A stretch of 64,000 nt of DNA from an uncultured Clostridia bacterium (GTDB lineage Bacteria; Bacillota; Clostridia; Oscillospirales; Ruminococcaceae). The DNA is taken from assembly GCA_945910815.1 (NCBI GenBank), contig CAMDZD010000010.1, positions 1 through 64,000 on the forward strand, given 5' to 3'. The position numbers and the translations under genes are program-made. The notes beneath the pieces are model-generated. The model was not told where the DNA came from. It made no database searches and saw only the letters and a program-made list of their open reading frames with translations. Positions 55,673-64,000 of this stretch are shown in pieces. Numbering within the stretch: position 1 is the stretch's first letter; the number at the start of each line of letters is the position of its first letter.

Positions 55673-55707
55673 GATACACTTATCCCGATGACGGTATAAT
55701 GTGTATC
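55673..55707 (-). terminator. Riboswitch-controlled terminator before thiC
   Basis: On the minus strand GATACACATTATACC and GGGATAAGTGTATC pair with a short loop, followed by TTTTTTT. It lies between the TPP aptamer and thiC and is the expected expression platform. Confidence 0.85.
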
Positions 55708-55714
55708 CGATATT

Positions 55715-55802
55715 TCGTAAAAATTTCCTACGACGGCATTATCCGTATCAGGTATAACGGTCGGAGTTTGATTACTCCCTCTCAGCCTGCACACAAGCTC
55801 CC
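55715..55802 (-). promoter_or_regulatory. TPP riboswitch (THI-box)
   Basis: On the minus strand the aptamer begins GGGAGCTTGTGTGCAGGC, contains the THI-box GCTGAGAGGGAG, and ends ACCTGATACGGATAATGCCG with CGTAGGAA. These conserved parts are complete. Bound thiamine pyrophosphate should favour the downstream terminator and stop thiC operon expression. Confidence 0.96.
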
Positions 55803-55809
55803 ATAAATA

Positions 55810-55838
55810 ATATTAACTCATAATTTATAATTTGTCAA
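55810..55838 (-). promoter_or_regulatory. Promoter of the thiamine operon
   Basis: On the minus strand TTGACA (55833-55838), 17 bases, then TAATAT (55810-55815). The start should fall at or just before the first base of the aptamer. Its -35 is only three bases from that of the divergent helicase promoter. Confidence 0.8.
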
Positions 55839-55841
55839 GTC

Positions 55842-55870
55842 TTGACTTTGATATTAATACGTGATATAAT
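55842..55870 (+). promoter_or_regulatory. Promoter of the DEAD-box helicase gene
   Basis: TTGACT (55842-55847), 17 bases, then TATAAT (55865-55870), 35 bases before the start codon. It is back to back with the thiC promoter. Confidence 0.85.
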
Positions 55871-55904
55871 AATTTGTAATTTGTATTTTGAGAAAGGATT
55901 TATA

Positions 55905-57617
55905 ATGCAGTTTAATGAACTTAATTTATCTCAGGAGCTTTTAAAGGCTGTTGAGGAACTCGGATTTTCCGAAATGACGGAAATCCAGCAAAAAAGCATA
56001 CCCCTCATTCTTGAGGGAAACGATGTAACAGGTCGTTCAAATACAGGTACGGGCAAAACCGCTGCCTTTGGTATTCCCGCCGTTGAAAGTATTCAGCAGG
56101 ACGACAAGAATGTTGCTGTCCTTGTACTCTGCCCCACAAGGGAACTTGCTATGCAGGCATGTGAGGAAATTAAAAAATTCTCCAAATTTAAAAAATATGT
56201 CAAAGCATGTGCAGTATACGGCGGTGCAAGTATGGAAAAGCAGATTCACGAACTTAAAAGAGGTGTGAATATCGTTGTAGGCACTCCCGGGCGTGTTATG
56301 GACCATATGAGGAGACGCACCCTTAAACTTGAAAATCTCCGAACCATAATTCTTGATGAAGCCGATGAAATGCTTAATATGGGATTCCGTGAGGATATTG
56401 AAACTATTCTGAAAAGCGTTCCCGAGGAACGTCAGACCGTTCTTTTCTCGGCAACTATGCCTCCTGAAATTCTCGCTATAACAAAGGAATATCAGAATAA
56501 TCCCGTGACCGTAAAAATAGACACAAAATACCGCACTGTCGACCTTATTGACCAGTATTACTTTGATGTTGCAATGGGCAGAAAAACCGATGCACTTAAA
56601 CTTCTTCTTTCGGCATATTCGCCTAAATCCTCAATGGTTTTCTGCAATACCAAAAAAATGGTTGATGAACTTACCGAAGAACTTGTGAAAAGCGGATTCA
56701 AGGCAACGGGTCTCCACGGAGATATGAAACAGTCACAGCGTACACAGGTTATGAACAGTTTCAAAAACGGTTCAGTATCAGTTCTGATTGCTACTGATGT
56801 AGCTGCAAGGGGAATTGATGTAAACGGTATTGATGCCGTTTTCAATTATGACTTACCTCAGGACAATGAATATTATATTCACAGAATAGGCAGAACAGGA
56901 CGTGCAGGTCATAAAGGTACAGCCTATACTCTCATAAGCGGAAGAAAACAGGTTTATGCACTCAAGGATATATCAAAATTCACTAAGGCAGAAATTACAG
57001 AGTTACCTCTCCCCGAAAAAAGCGATATAATAAAGCTCAAGCTTGACAAAATCTTTGAACAGACAAGAAATATTGAAAATCCGTCAGAGGAATCTCTTTC
57101 AGTTGCGGAACGTCTGCTCAGTACCGGAAAATCTCCGGCAGAAATAATAGCAGGTCTTATTGATGAAAAATTTCAGGCGGAAATTTCATCACTTCCGGAA
57201 TTTGATGTTTCCTCTCCTCTCTGCAAAAGCAAACGCAGAGACAAAGCCAATACCGTTAAAATCGAAATCAGCATAGGAAGAAATCAGCGTATAGCACCTA
57301 ATTTCATTCTCGGAGCTTTGGCAGATGCAACAGGATTATCCGGCAGGGATTTCGGAAAAATTGATATTTTCGATAAGCATACTACCGTTGAAATTCCCGC
57401 AGAGGAAACTGACTATATACTCGATTCTATGGAATCCGCAAAGATAAACGGTCATAAAGTTGAAGTAAAGCTCTATAAGGGAAAATCAAAATCCGATTTA
57501 AAATCAAAGGACGATTTCCGTCAGGGAAAACCGCAGAAAAAATTCAGGCAGTCTGCAAAGGGAAGATATTCCGAAAGCTCCCCCAAAAAAACTCACCGCA
57601 TAAAGAAAAGACACTAA
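55905..57617 (+). CDS. DEAD-box RNA helicase of the DeaD/CsdA type
   Basis: The 570-residue protein has the Q motif and Walker A variant SNTGTGKTAAFG, DEADEML, SATMP, ARGIDVNGIDAVFNYDLPQ and HRIGRTGRAGH. A C-terminal DbpA-like RNA-binding domain (about residues 465-530, SIGRNQRIAPNFILGALAD) and a basic tail follow. Such helicases help ribosome assembly and cold growth. ATG 55905 has AAAGGA upstream; the longer frame would include the promoter. Confidence 0.94.
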   Translation: MQFNELNLSQELLKAVEELGFSEMTEIQQKSIPLILEGNDVTGRSNTGTGKTAAFGIPAVESIQQDDKNVAVLVLCPTRELAMQACEEIKKFSKFKKYVKACAVYGGASMEKQIHELKRGVNIVVGTPGRVMDHMRRRTLKLENLRTIILDEADEMLNMGFREDIETILKSVPEERQTVLFSATMPPEILAITKEYQNNPVTVKIDTKYRTVDLIDQYYFDVAMGRKTDALKLLLSAYSPKSSMVFCNTKKMVDELTEELVKSGFKATGLHGDMKQSQRTQVMNSFKNGSVSVLIATDVAARGIDVNGIDAVFNYDLPQDNEYYIHRIGRTGRAGHKGTAYTLISGRKQVYALKDISKFTKAEITELPLPEKSDIIKLKLDKIFEQTRNIENPSEESLSVAERLLSTGKSPAEIIAGLIDEKFQAEISSLPEFDVSSPLCKSKRRDKANTVKIEISIGRNQRIAPNFILGALADATGLSGRDFGKIDIFDKHTTVEIPAEETDYILDSMESAKINGHKVEVKLYKGKSKSDLKSKDDFRQGKPQKKFRQSAKGRYSESSPKKTHRIKKRH

Positions 57618-57630
57618 GAGGTATTTTTTT

Positions 57631-57759
57631 ATGAAAAACAATAAAAAACAGTCTCACGGTTCGGGCAACGTTCCCGAAAAAAAGATGTGGATGCGTATAG
57701 TCGTACTTGCCGTATGTGCTGTAATGATTATAGGAATAATTATTCTTCCGCTTCTTTGA
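57631..57759 (+). CDS. Small single-pass membrane protein, 42 residues
   Basis: A short frame with AGAGG nine bases before the ATG encodes MKNNKKQSHGSGNVPEKKMW, then one hydrophobic helix (about 22-42) ending at LPLL. It follows the helicase by 13 bases and precedes a strong terminator, so it is co-transcribed. The layout (charged N-terminus, one helix at the very end) suggests a tail-anchored membrane peptide. The function is unknown. Confidence 0.7.
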   Translation: MKNNKKQSHGSGNVPEKKMWMRIVVLAVCAVMIIGIIILPLL

Positions 57760-57775
57760 TACTATAACAAAAAAA

Positions 57776-57808
57776 ACCGGCAGTTTTTAAATTCTGCCGG
57801 TATTTTTT
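57776..57808. terminator. Bidirectional terminator after the helicase operon
   Basis: ACCGGCAG (57776-57783) and CTGCCGGT (57794-57801) form an eight-base perfect stem with ATTTTTT on the plus side and T-rich sequence on the minus side. It separates convergent genes. Confidence 0.9.
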
Positions 57809-58319
57809 ATATTGCATTTCTGAGAATATAAATGAAATCCTTTTTATTATACAAATCTCCCGAATTGTCATATCGCCATTCGTCATCGGGATTTATAAGA
57901 AAAAGCGTTGTGCGGTCATATGAAATTGCTGTGATTTCACTGCTTTTAAGTTCGAGATATGAAACGCAGTTTTTAGGCAAATCCATATTCATAGGGTCAA
58001 AACCCTTGTTTACAAATATAAATGACGATGACATTTTTGAACGGTATTCAGCCTCAAGCTGTTTACATTCAGCGGAAATTTTTTTCCTTTCATTCTCATC
58101 TCTGGAAGTTGTTTCCTTGTTCTGCAAGTCTTTTATATGATTTAAAAATTTCGCCATTTTGCTCTGAAAAGAACTTGAAGGCTCAACAACTATCATTTTT
58201 AAATCAGTCTGAAAATAGCATGTATATTCACCAATCTGCAAATCAACATTCTGTAACTTTATATGGGCAACAGGTCTTTTTGAATCTAAAACGACACTGC
58301 CCGAAATGAAATTTTTCAT
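57807..58319 (-). CDS. Hypothetical protein with a central coiled coil
   Basis: The 170-residue protein begins MKNFISGSVVLDSKRPVAHI and is beta-rich at both ends, with a charged helix in the middle (about residues 62-95, NHIKDLQNKETTSRDENERK). No signal peptide or membrane segment is present. I do not recognise the family. ATG 58319 is set by AAAGGAG; the longer frame would read through the promoter. It is a single gene with its own promoter and terminator, which suggests real expression. Confidence 0.7.
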   Translation of the reverse strand: MKNFISGSVVLDSKRPVAHIKLQNVDLQIGEYTCYFQTDLKMIVVEPSSSFQSKMAKFLNHIKDLQNKETTSRDENERKKISAECKQLEAEYRSKMSSSFIFVNKGFDPMNMDLPKNCVSYLELKSSEITAISYDRTTLFLINPDDEWRYDNSGDLYNKKDFIYILRNAI

Positions 58320-58410
58320 AATATCTCTCTCCTTTTCGGGTAAAATTAATCTATGGACATCATAATCTGAAAAACGACAGAATACGAAAATATCCGATTT
58401 ATATAAATAT

Positions 58411-58439
58411 ATTCTACTATATATCGCTAAAAAAGTCAA
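58411..58439 (-). promoter_or_regulatory. Promoter of the hypothetical coiled-coil gene
   Basis: On the minus strand TTGACT (58434-58439), 17 bases, then TAGAAT (58411-58416). It lies about 90 bases before the ATG at 58319. Confidence 0.6.
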
Positions 58440-58516
58440 TTGCAAATTAATACTAAATTAAAATAATGTGATTATGCACAAAAAACGCTGAAAATTATCA
58501 TTATAATAATACAAAA

Positions 58517-58546
58517 ACGGGCAGAAAATATCTGCCCGTGCGTTTT
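58517..58546. terminator. Terminator after gltD
   Basis: ACGGGCAGA (58517-58525) and TCTGCCCGT (58531-58539) form a nine-base perfect stem, with TTTTTG on the minus side and GCGTTTTTTG on the plus side. Confidence 0.85.
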
Positions 58547-58560
58547 TTGAATTAAATTTG

Positions 58561-60018
58561 TTATCTTAAATTGGTATATCCCATAAGATAAGTATCAACT
58601 TCTTTAGCACATTCACGTCCTTCACGTATAGCCCATACAACAAGTGACTGACCTCTGTGCATATCGCCTGCTGTGAATACCTTTTCAACGTTTGTCTTGT
58701 ATTTTCCGGCTTCTGTCTTAACGTTGGTGCGTTCATTTACTTCAACGCCGAAAGCCTCTGTAACGTAAGACTGCGAACCGAGGAAACCAGCTGCAATAAG
58801 GGCAATTTCTGCGGGAATTACTTTTTCACTTCCCTCAATTTCCTGAGGTCTGCCGTTGGAGAAATCAAGACTTACTGTCTTTATGGCTTTAAGTCTGTTT
58901 TTTTCGTCCTTGATAAATTCCTTGACAGTAGTCTGATAGATTCTGGGGTCATGACCGAATACTGCAATTGATTCCTCCTGACCGTAATCAACCTTGCATA
59001 CACGGGGCCACTCCGGCCATGGATTATTTTCGGCACGTGTATCGGGGAGCTTAGGCATCATTTCAAGCTGTACTATTGACTTACAGCCATGGCGTATTGA
59101 TGTACCTACGCAGTCATTTCCTGTATCTCCTCCGCCGATTACAACAACATTCTTGTATTTTGAATTTATTGCAACGGAATTTGATACAAGGCTTTTTGTA
59201 GTTGCTTTAAGGTAATCAACTGCAAAATATATACCCTCTGCATCTCTGCCCTCTGCCTTTATGTCACGGGGATTTGATGCACCGCATGCAAGAATTACTG
59301 CATCATATTTATCAACAATTTCGCTTGCCATTACGGTTCTGCCGATATCGGTATTGGTTATAAAAGTTATTCCCTCGTCCTGCATAAGCTTTATACGTCT
59401 GTCGATAATATGCTTTTCAAGTTTCATATTCGGGATTCCGTACATAAGGAGTCCGCCTGCATGGTCTTCACGTTCATAAACTGTAACGCTGTGACCTCTT
59501 TTGTTAAGCTGTGCAGCAGCTGCAAGTCCCGAAGGTCCTGAACCTATTACGGCAACTTTCCTGCCGGTTCTTACTTTGGGAGGATTCGGCTTGATATATC
59601 CCGATTCAAAAGCATTTTCTATAATAGCATATTCGTTTTCCTTAACGGTTACGGGGTCACCGTTAAGACCGCATGTACAAGCCTTTTCGCAGAGTGCGGG
59701 GCATACTCTTGAAGTAAACTCAGGGAAATTATTTGTAAAAAGAAGTCTTTCGGCTGCATCTTCCATAAAACCCTTATATACAAGGTCATTCCATTCGGGT
59801 ATAAGATTATTCAGCGGACAGCCCGAAACCATTCCCATAAGAGGCTTGCCTGACTGACAGAACGGTACTCCGCAGTCCATACATCTTGCAGCCTGTTTTC
59901 TTCTTTCCTCTGCTGAAAGAGGAGTATGAAATTCTTTGTAATGCTGTATTCTCTGCATCGGGTCAGCTCCCGGATTTTCTATTCTCTGATAATCGAGAAA
60001 ACCTGTTTTCTTTCCCAT
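58561..60018 (-). CDS. gltD: Glutamate synthase small subunit
   Basis: The 485-residue flavoprotein supplies electrons from NADPH to GltB. The N-terminal part has the two cluster-binding cysteine groups (CMDCGVPFCQ and CPLNNLIPEW, then CPALCEKACTCG), then the FAD fold GSGPSGLAAAAQL, the NADPH fold VIGGGDTGNDC and the terminal AGDMHRGQSLVVWAI. GGAGG precedes the ATG. It lies 14 bases after gltB. Confidence 0.95.
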   Translation of the reverse strand: MGKKTGFLDYQRIENPGADPMQRIQHYKEFHTPLSAEERRKQAARCMDCGVPFCQSGKPLMGMVSGCPLNNLIPEWNDLVYKGFMEDAAERLLFTNNFPEFTSRVCPALCEKACTCGLNGDPVTVKENEYAIIENAFESGYIKPNPPKVRTGRKVAVIGSGPSGLAAAAQLNKRGHSVTVYEREDHAGGLLMYGIPNMKLEKHIIDRRIKLMQDEGITFITNTDIGRTVMASEIVDKYDAVILACGASNPRDIKAEGRDAEGIYFAVDYLKATTKSLVSNSVAINSKYKNVVVIGGGDTGNDCVGTSIRHGCKSIVQLEMMPKLPDTRAENNPWPEWPRVCKVDYGQEESIAVFGHDPRIYQTTVKEFIKDEKNRLKAIKTVSLDFSNGRPQEIEGSEKVIPAEIALIAAGFLGSQSYVTEAFGVEVNERTNVKTEAGKYKTNVEKVFTAGDMHRGQSLVVWAIREGRECAKEVDTYLMGYTNLR

Positions 60019-60032
60019 TTTTCACAACCTCC

Positions 60033-63000
60033 TTACTTCTTGGCAGCGGCATAGAATGCCTCAAGCTCTGCATCTTCGTGACTCATACCCTTATTTTCAA
60101 ATTCCTTGATTAATCCAAGTATGTGTGCATAGTCATATGGAATAATCTTCTTGAATTTTGGAATATAGTTTTCAAAATCGGCAAGAATCTGCTTTGCTTT
60201 AAGTGAACCTGTTGCCTGTGCATGCTGTTCAATCATATCATGGAGCTGTTCAATATCTTCTGAATCGGATACAAGGCTGAATGATACAATACTCTTGTTA
60301 AGGTCAAGATAGAGGTCATGGTCTTCATCGAGAACATAAGCAATACCCCCGCTCATACCTGCTGCAAAGTTTTTACCTGTCTTTCCGAGAACTACTACAC
60401 AACCGCCTGTCATATATTCACAGCCGTGGTCGCCTACACCCTCAACAACAACATAAGCTCCGGAATTTCTTACGCAGAATCTTTCTCCGGCAACACCGTT
60501 AATAAATGCCTTACCGCTTGTAGCTCCGAAAAGTGCAACGTTTCCTATTATAATATTCTCATCGGCTTTGAATTTTGAACCTGCCGGAGGATATATTATA
60601 AGCTTACCGCCTGAAAGACCTTTTCCGAAGTAGTCATTTGAATCGCCTGCAATCTCCATTGTAAGACCTTTCGGAATAAATGCTCCGAAACTCTGACCGC
60701 CCGAACCTGTAAGCTTGATTGTATAGAAATCATCGGGAAGTGTTGAACCGTAACGCTTTGTAATTTCAGAACCGAATATAGTTCCGACTGTTCTGTCGGT
60801 ATTAGTAACGGAAATCTGAATTTCCTTAGCCTTTCTCTGTTCAAGAGCATCTTTCATCTGATTGAGAATTTTTGTGTGGTCAACAGTCTTTTCAAGGTGG
60901 AAATCATATTTATCCTCTGCCCTGAATGAATGTGATATGTCAGAACCGAGGAAATCGTTGTGAAGAATGTTTGACATATTTATTTTTGATGCCTTGTTTT
61001 CATCGCTGAAATGCTTAACGTGGAGCAAATCTGTACGTCCGACAAGTTCGCTTACTGTACGGATTCCGAGTTTTGCCATATATTCACGGAGTTCCTGTGC
61101 AACGAATTTCATAAAGTTTTCAACATATTCGGGCTTGCCTGTAAATCTCTTGCGGAGTTCGGGATTCTGGGTTGCAACGCCTACGGGACAAGTATCCATA
61201 TTGCAGACTCTCATCATAACACAGCCCATAGTTACAAGCGGAGCTGTTGCGAAACCGTATTCTTCCGCACCGAGAAGTGCTGCAACAAGTACATCACGAC
61301 CTGTCATCATTTTTCCGTCAGTTTCGATTACTACTTTTGAACGGAGTCCGTTCATCATAAGAGTCTGATGAGTTTCAGCTACACCGAGTTCCCATGGAAG
61401 TCCTGCATGATAGATTGAATTTCTCGGAGCTGCACCTGTTCCGCCGTCATAACCGGAAATAAGAACTACTTCCGCACCTGCTTTTGCAACACCTGCCGCT
61501 ACTGTACCGACTCCGGCTTCTGATACAAGCTTGACTGAAATTCTTGCCTGACTGTTTGCGTTTTTAAGGTCATAGATAAGCTGTGCCAAATCCTCGATTG
61601 AGTATATATCATGATGCGGAGGAGGTGAAATAAGTGATACACCGGTAGTTGAATGACGTGTTTTTGCAATCCAGGGGTATACCTTTCCGCCCGGAAGGTG
61701 TCCGCCCTCACCCGGTTTAGCACCCTGTGCCATTTTAATCTGAATTTCATCGGCACTTACAAGGTATTCTGAAGTTACGCCGAAACGTCCGGAAGCTACC
61801 TGCTTTATAGCTGAACACTTGTTTATTTCCTGCCCCTTTGTTGCGATACGTTCAGGAGTTTCACCGCCCTCACCGCTGTTTGACTTACCGCCGAGATGAT
61901 TCATAGCAATAGCCATAGTTTCATGGGCTTCCTGTGAAATTGAACCGTATGACATTGCACCTGTCTTGAATCTCTTTACAATCGAATCAACGCTTTCGAC
62001 TTCATCAATTGAAATTCCGCCGTCTTCGGGGTAATTGAAATCAAGGATATTACGGAGGTTCATATTTCTGTCTTCACGGTTTACAGCCTCGGAATATTTC
62101 TTGAAAAGTTCATAGTCGCCTTTTCTTGTGGAGAGCTGAAGAAGATGAATAGTTTCAGGATTATACATATGTTCTTCCTTACCGCTTCTGAGTTTATGAG
62201 AGCCGTCTGAATCTATTTCTGAATCGACATTAAGTCCCATAGGGTCATAAGCTCTGTTGTGAAGTTTAAGAGTTCTCTTTTCAATATCTTCAAGAGTTAT
62301 ACCGCCTATTCTTGAAACAGTACCTGTGAAGTAGTCATTTATAACTTCCTCGCCTATTCCGATAGCCTCAAAGTTTCTTGAACCCTGATATGACTGTATT
62401 GTTGAAATACCCATTTTTGAGGCTATTTTTACAATACCCGAAAGTATGCAGGTATTATATGCCGTATCAGCTGCAAAAGTTTCCTTGTCGAGTACTCCTC
62501 TGTGAACCATATCTCTTATAGTTTCCTGTGCAAGATACGGATTGACAGCTGTTGCACCGTATGCAAGAAGTGTTGCAAACTGATGGACTTCTCTCGGCTC
62601 ACCGCTTTCGAGAATAAGTGAAGTAGCTGTTTTCTTGTTGTTTACTACAAGGAAATGCTGTACTGCCGATACTGCAAGGAGTGACGGAATAGGAATCATT
62701 TTTTCATTGACTCCACGGTCTGAAAGAACGATTATATTTGCACCGTCATCATGAGCCTTGTCTACTTTTGCAAGGACTTCATTTATAGCATCTTTAAGAG
62801 GGGTACCCTTTTCGTATATAATCGGAACTACTGTGGTTCTGAACTTTGTATTTTTAAGGGATTTGATTTTCATCATGTCAAGACATGAGAGTATAGGATT
62901 ATTTATTTTGAGTACATAGCAGTTATCAGGTTTTTCTTCAAGGAGATTTCCCGTTGAACCTGCATAAACGCATGTATCAGTGATAATGTTTTCACGGATA

Positions 63001-64000
63001 GCATCAATAGGCGGATTTGTTACCTGTGCAAAAAGCTGTCTGAAATATGAGAAAAGCGGGGGGTCACATTCAGAAAGCGGAGGAATAGGAGAATCACAGC
63101 CCATCGCTGCAATAGGTTCTGAACCTGTTTCCGCCATAGGAAGTATACTTGTACGGATATTTTCGTATGTATATCCGAATGTTTTCTGAAGTCTGCCGAT
63201 TTCTTCGTGGTCATAGTGCTGAACGGCTTTATTCGGAAATTTCAAATCGCTGAGATGTACGAAATTCATATCAAGCCATTCACCATAAGGCTGTCTGTTT
63301 GCATAGTGATTTTTCAAATCTTCATCATCTATAAGCTCGCCCTTGACAGTATCTACAAGGAGCATTTTTCCGGGGTGGAGTCTTTCTTTTCTGAGAATCT
63401 GTTCAGACGGAATATCTATTGCACCGACTTCAGATGAAAGAATAAGGAATCCGTCAACAGTGATGTAATATCTTGACGGTCTCAAGCCGTTTCTGTCAAG
63501 AACAGCACCCATAAGGTCGCCGTCAGTAAACAGAATTGATGCAGGGCCGTCCCATGGTTCCATCATAGTAGCGTAATACTGATAGAAACTGCGTTTCTTG
63601 TCGTTCATAGAATTTACGTTTCTGAAAGGTTCGGGAATACATACCATTACGGCAAGAGGGAGTTCCATTCCGGACATAACCATAAATTCAAGGGCATTGT
63701 CAAGACGTGCGGAGTCTGAACCTGCAGTTTCAACAATCGGGAGAACCTTTTTCATATTCTTTCCGAGAACGTCACATGAAACACATTCCTCACGTGCAAG
63801 CATTTTATCGGCATTACCCGTAATTGTATTTATTTCACCATTGTGAACGATAAATCTGTAAGGGTGAGCCTTCTGCCAGCTCGGATTTGTATTTGTTGAA
63901 AATCTTGAATGAACTGTTGCGATTGCGGAAACATAGTTTTCGTCCTGCAAATCGTAGTAGAAAAGACGGAGTTCATTTACAAGGAACATTCCTTTATATA
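60033..64000 (-). CDS. gltB: Glutamate synthase large subunit, 5' end beyond the window
   Basis: About 1320 residues of an expected 1500 or so are visible and the frame is open to the right edge. It makes two glutamates from glutamine and 2-oxoglutarate. Visible are the end of the glutamine amidotransferase domain (HSRFSTNTNPSW, HNGEINTITGN), the central domain, the FMN synthase domain (GGKSNSGEGGE, KPGEGGHLPGGKVYPW, SGYDGGTGAAPRNS), the 3Fe-4S cysteines in CNMDTCPVGVATQ and the glycine-rich C-terminal domain. The catalytic N-terminal cysteine is outside the window. Confidence 0.97.
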   Translation of the reverse strand, partial: YKGMFLVNELRLFYYDLQDENYVSAIATVHSRFSTNTNPSWQKAHPYRFIVHNGEINTITGNADKMLAREECVSCDVLGKNMKKVLPIVETAGSDSARLDNALEFMVMSGMELPLAVMVCIPEPFRNVNSMNDKKRSFYQYYATMMEPWDGPASILFTDGDLMGAVLDRNGLRPSRYYITVDGFLILSSEVGAIDIPSEQILRKERLHPGKMLLVDTVKGELIDDEDLKNHYANRQPYGEWLDMNFVHLSDLKFPNKAVQHYDHEEIGRLQKTFGYTYENIRTSILPMAETGSEPIAAMGCDSPIPPLSECDPPLFSYFRQLFAQVTNPPIDAIRENIITDTCVYAGSTGNLLEEKPDNCYVLKINNPILSCLDMMKIKSLKNTKFRTTVVPIIYEKGTPLKDAINEVLAKVDKAHDDGANIIVLSDRGVNEKMIPIPSLLAVSAVQHFLVVNNKKTATSLILESGEPREVHQFATLLAYGATAVNPYLAQETIRDMVHRGVLDKETFAADTAYNTCILSGIVKIASKMGISTIQSYQGSRNFEAIGIGEEVINDYFTGTVSRIGGITLEDIEKRTLKLHNRAYDPMGLNVDSEIDSDGSHKLRSGKEEHMYNPETIHLLQLSTRKGDYELFKKYSEAVNREDRNMNLRNILDFNYPEDGGISIDEVESVDSIVKRFKTGAMSYGSISQEAHETMAIAMNHLGGKSNSGEGGETPERIATKGQEINKCSAIKQVASGRFGVTSEYLVSADEIQIKMAQGAKPGEGGHLPGGKVYPWIAKTRHSTTGVSLISPPPHHDIYSIEDLAQLIYDLKNANSQARISVKLVSEAGVGTVAAGVAKAGAEVVLISGYDGGTGAAPRNSIYHAGLPWELGVAETHQTLMMNGLRSKVVIETDGKMMTGRDVLVAALLGAEEYGFATAPLVTMGCVMMRVCNMDTCPVGVATQNPELRKRFTGKPEYVENFMKFVAQELREYMAKLGIRTVSELVGRTDLLHVKHFSDENKASKINMSNILHNDFLGSDISHSFRAEDKYDFHLEKTVDHTKILNQMKDALEQRKAKEIQISVTNTDRTVGTIFGSEITKRYGSTLPDDFYTIKLTGSGGQSFGAFIPKGLTMEIAGDSNDYFGKGLSGGKLIIYPPAGSKFKADENIIIGNVALFGATSGKAFINGVAGERFCVRNSGAYVVVEGVGDHGCEYMTGGCVVVLGKTGKNFAAGMSGGIAYVLDEDHDLYLDLNKSIVSFSLVSDSEDIEQLHDMIEQHAQATGSLKAKQILADFENYIPKFKKIIPYDYAHILGLIKEFENKGMSHEDAELEAFYAAAKK

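Noticed and set aside
55842..55904. Earlier start for the helicase gene at 55842
   Set aside because: That codon lies in the -35 box of the promoter and has no ribosome site; ATG 55905 has one.

Overview
The window reads like the chromosome of a Gram-positive gut Clostridium-class bacterium, most likely a Ruminococcus-type Oscillospiraceae. The evidence is Firmicute-style AGGAGG ribosome sites with frequent TTG and GTG starts, strong TTGACA/TATAAT promoters, a valine T-box, a TPP riboswitch, a secreted protein built of dockerin-type calcium repeats, and an orphan OadG/OadB pair. No rRNA, tRNA or CRISPR array was seen.

Layout. (1) 1-1470: the start of a small leftward gene, then an IS3-family element whose orfA has lost its start. 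(2) 1470-11746: a truncated siphovirus-type prophage read rightward: distal tail protein, tail hub protein, two host-contact fibre proteins (one with BspA-like leucine-rich repeats, one collagen-like), holin, amidase, then a small protein and a three-gene serine-recombinase cassette whose middle member has no catalytic domain. (3) 11747-13928: a leftward PAP2 phosphatase plus membrane XRE regulator operon with two upstream 17-bp palindromes, followed by gene debris. (4) 13929-27061: a long leftward block with rlmD, hemZ, a glyoxalase-II-like hydrolase, ruvX, a histidine phosphatase and the pyrimidine genes pyrC-pyrF-carA-carB-pyrK-pyrD, headed by a candidate attenuation leader. (5) 27269-34394: a zinc phospholipase C-like protein, then leftward recJ-relA-trmL-degV-patatin. 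(6) 34503-37677: an MscS channel and a phosphoesterase, ending in an AT-rich remnant of a polymorphic toxin locus (toxin tail, Imm1-like and SUKH-like immunity genes). (7) 37764-44620: gdhA, folC, a Dabb protein, a second small island (glycosyltransferase stub and a DUF6557-like gene), and valS under a T-box. (8) 44658-49264: dockerin protein, oadG-oadB, rubrerythrin and enolase. (9) 49279-55815: a leftward thiamine operon under a TPP riboswitch (thiC, thiS, CPBP protease, rnz, FTR-like protein, trxA, thiG, thiH, thiE). (10) 55842-64000: DEAD-box helicase, two small unknowns, and gltD-gltB, with gltB cut by the window edge.

Functionally the core is nucleotide, cofactor and nitrogen metabolism: pyrimidine synthesis from carbamoyl phosphate to OMP decarboxylation, thiazole and pyrimidine arms of thiamine synthesis, and ammonia assimilation by both glutamate dehydrogenase and glutamate synthase. 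The accessory parts are the prophage with its recombinases, the two immunity-gene islands and the IS remnant. The least explained signals are the recombinase trio, the pyr leader, the hairpin that carries the rubrerythrin ribosome site, and a 14-base sequence shared by the two immunity islands. Everything is read by eye; family names rest on recognised motifs, not on searches.
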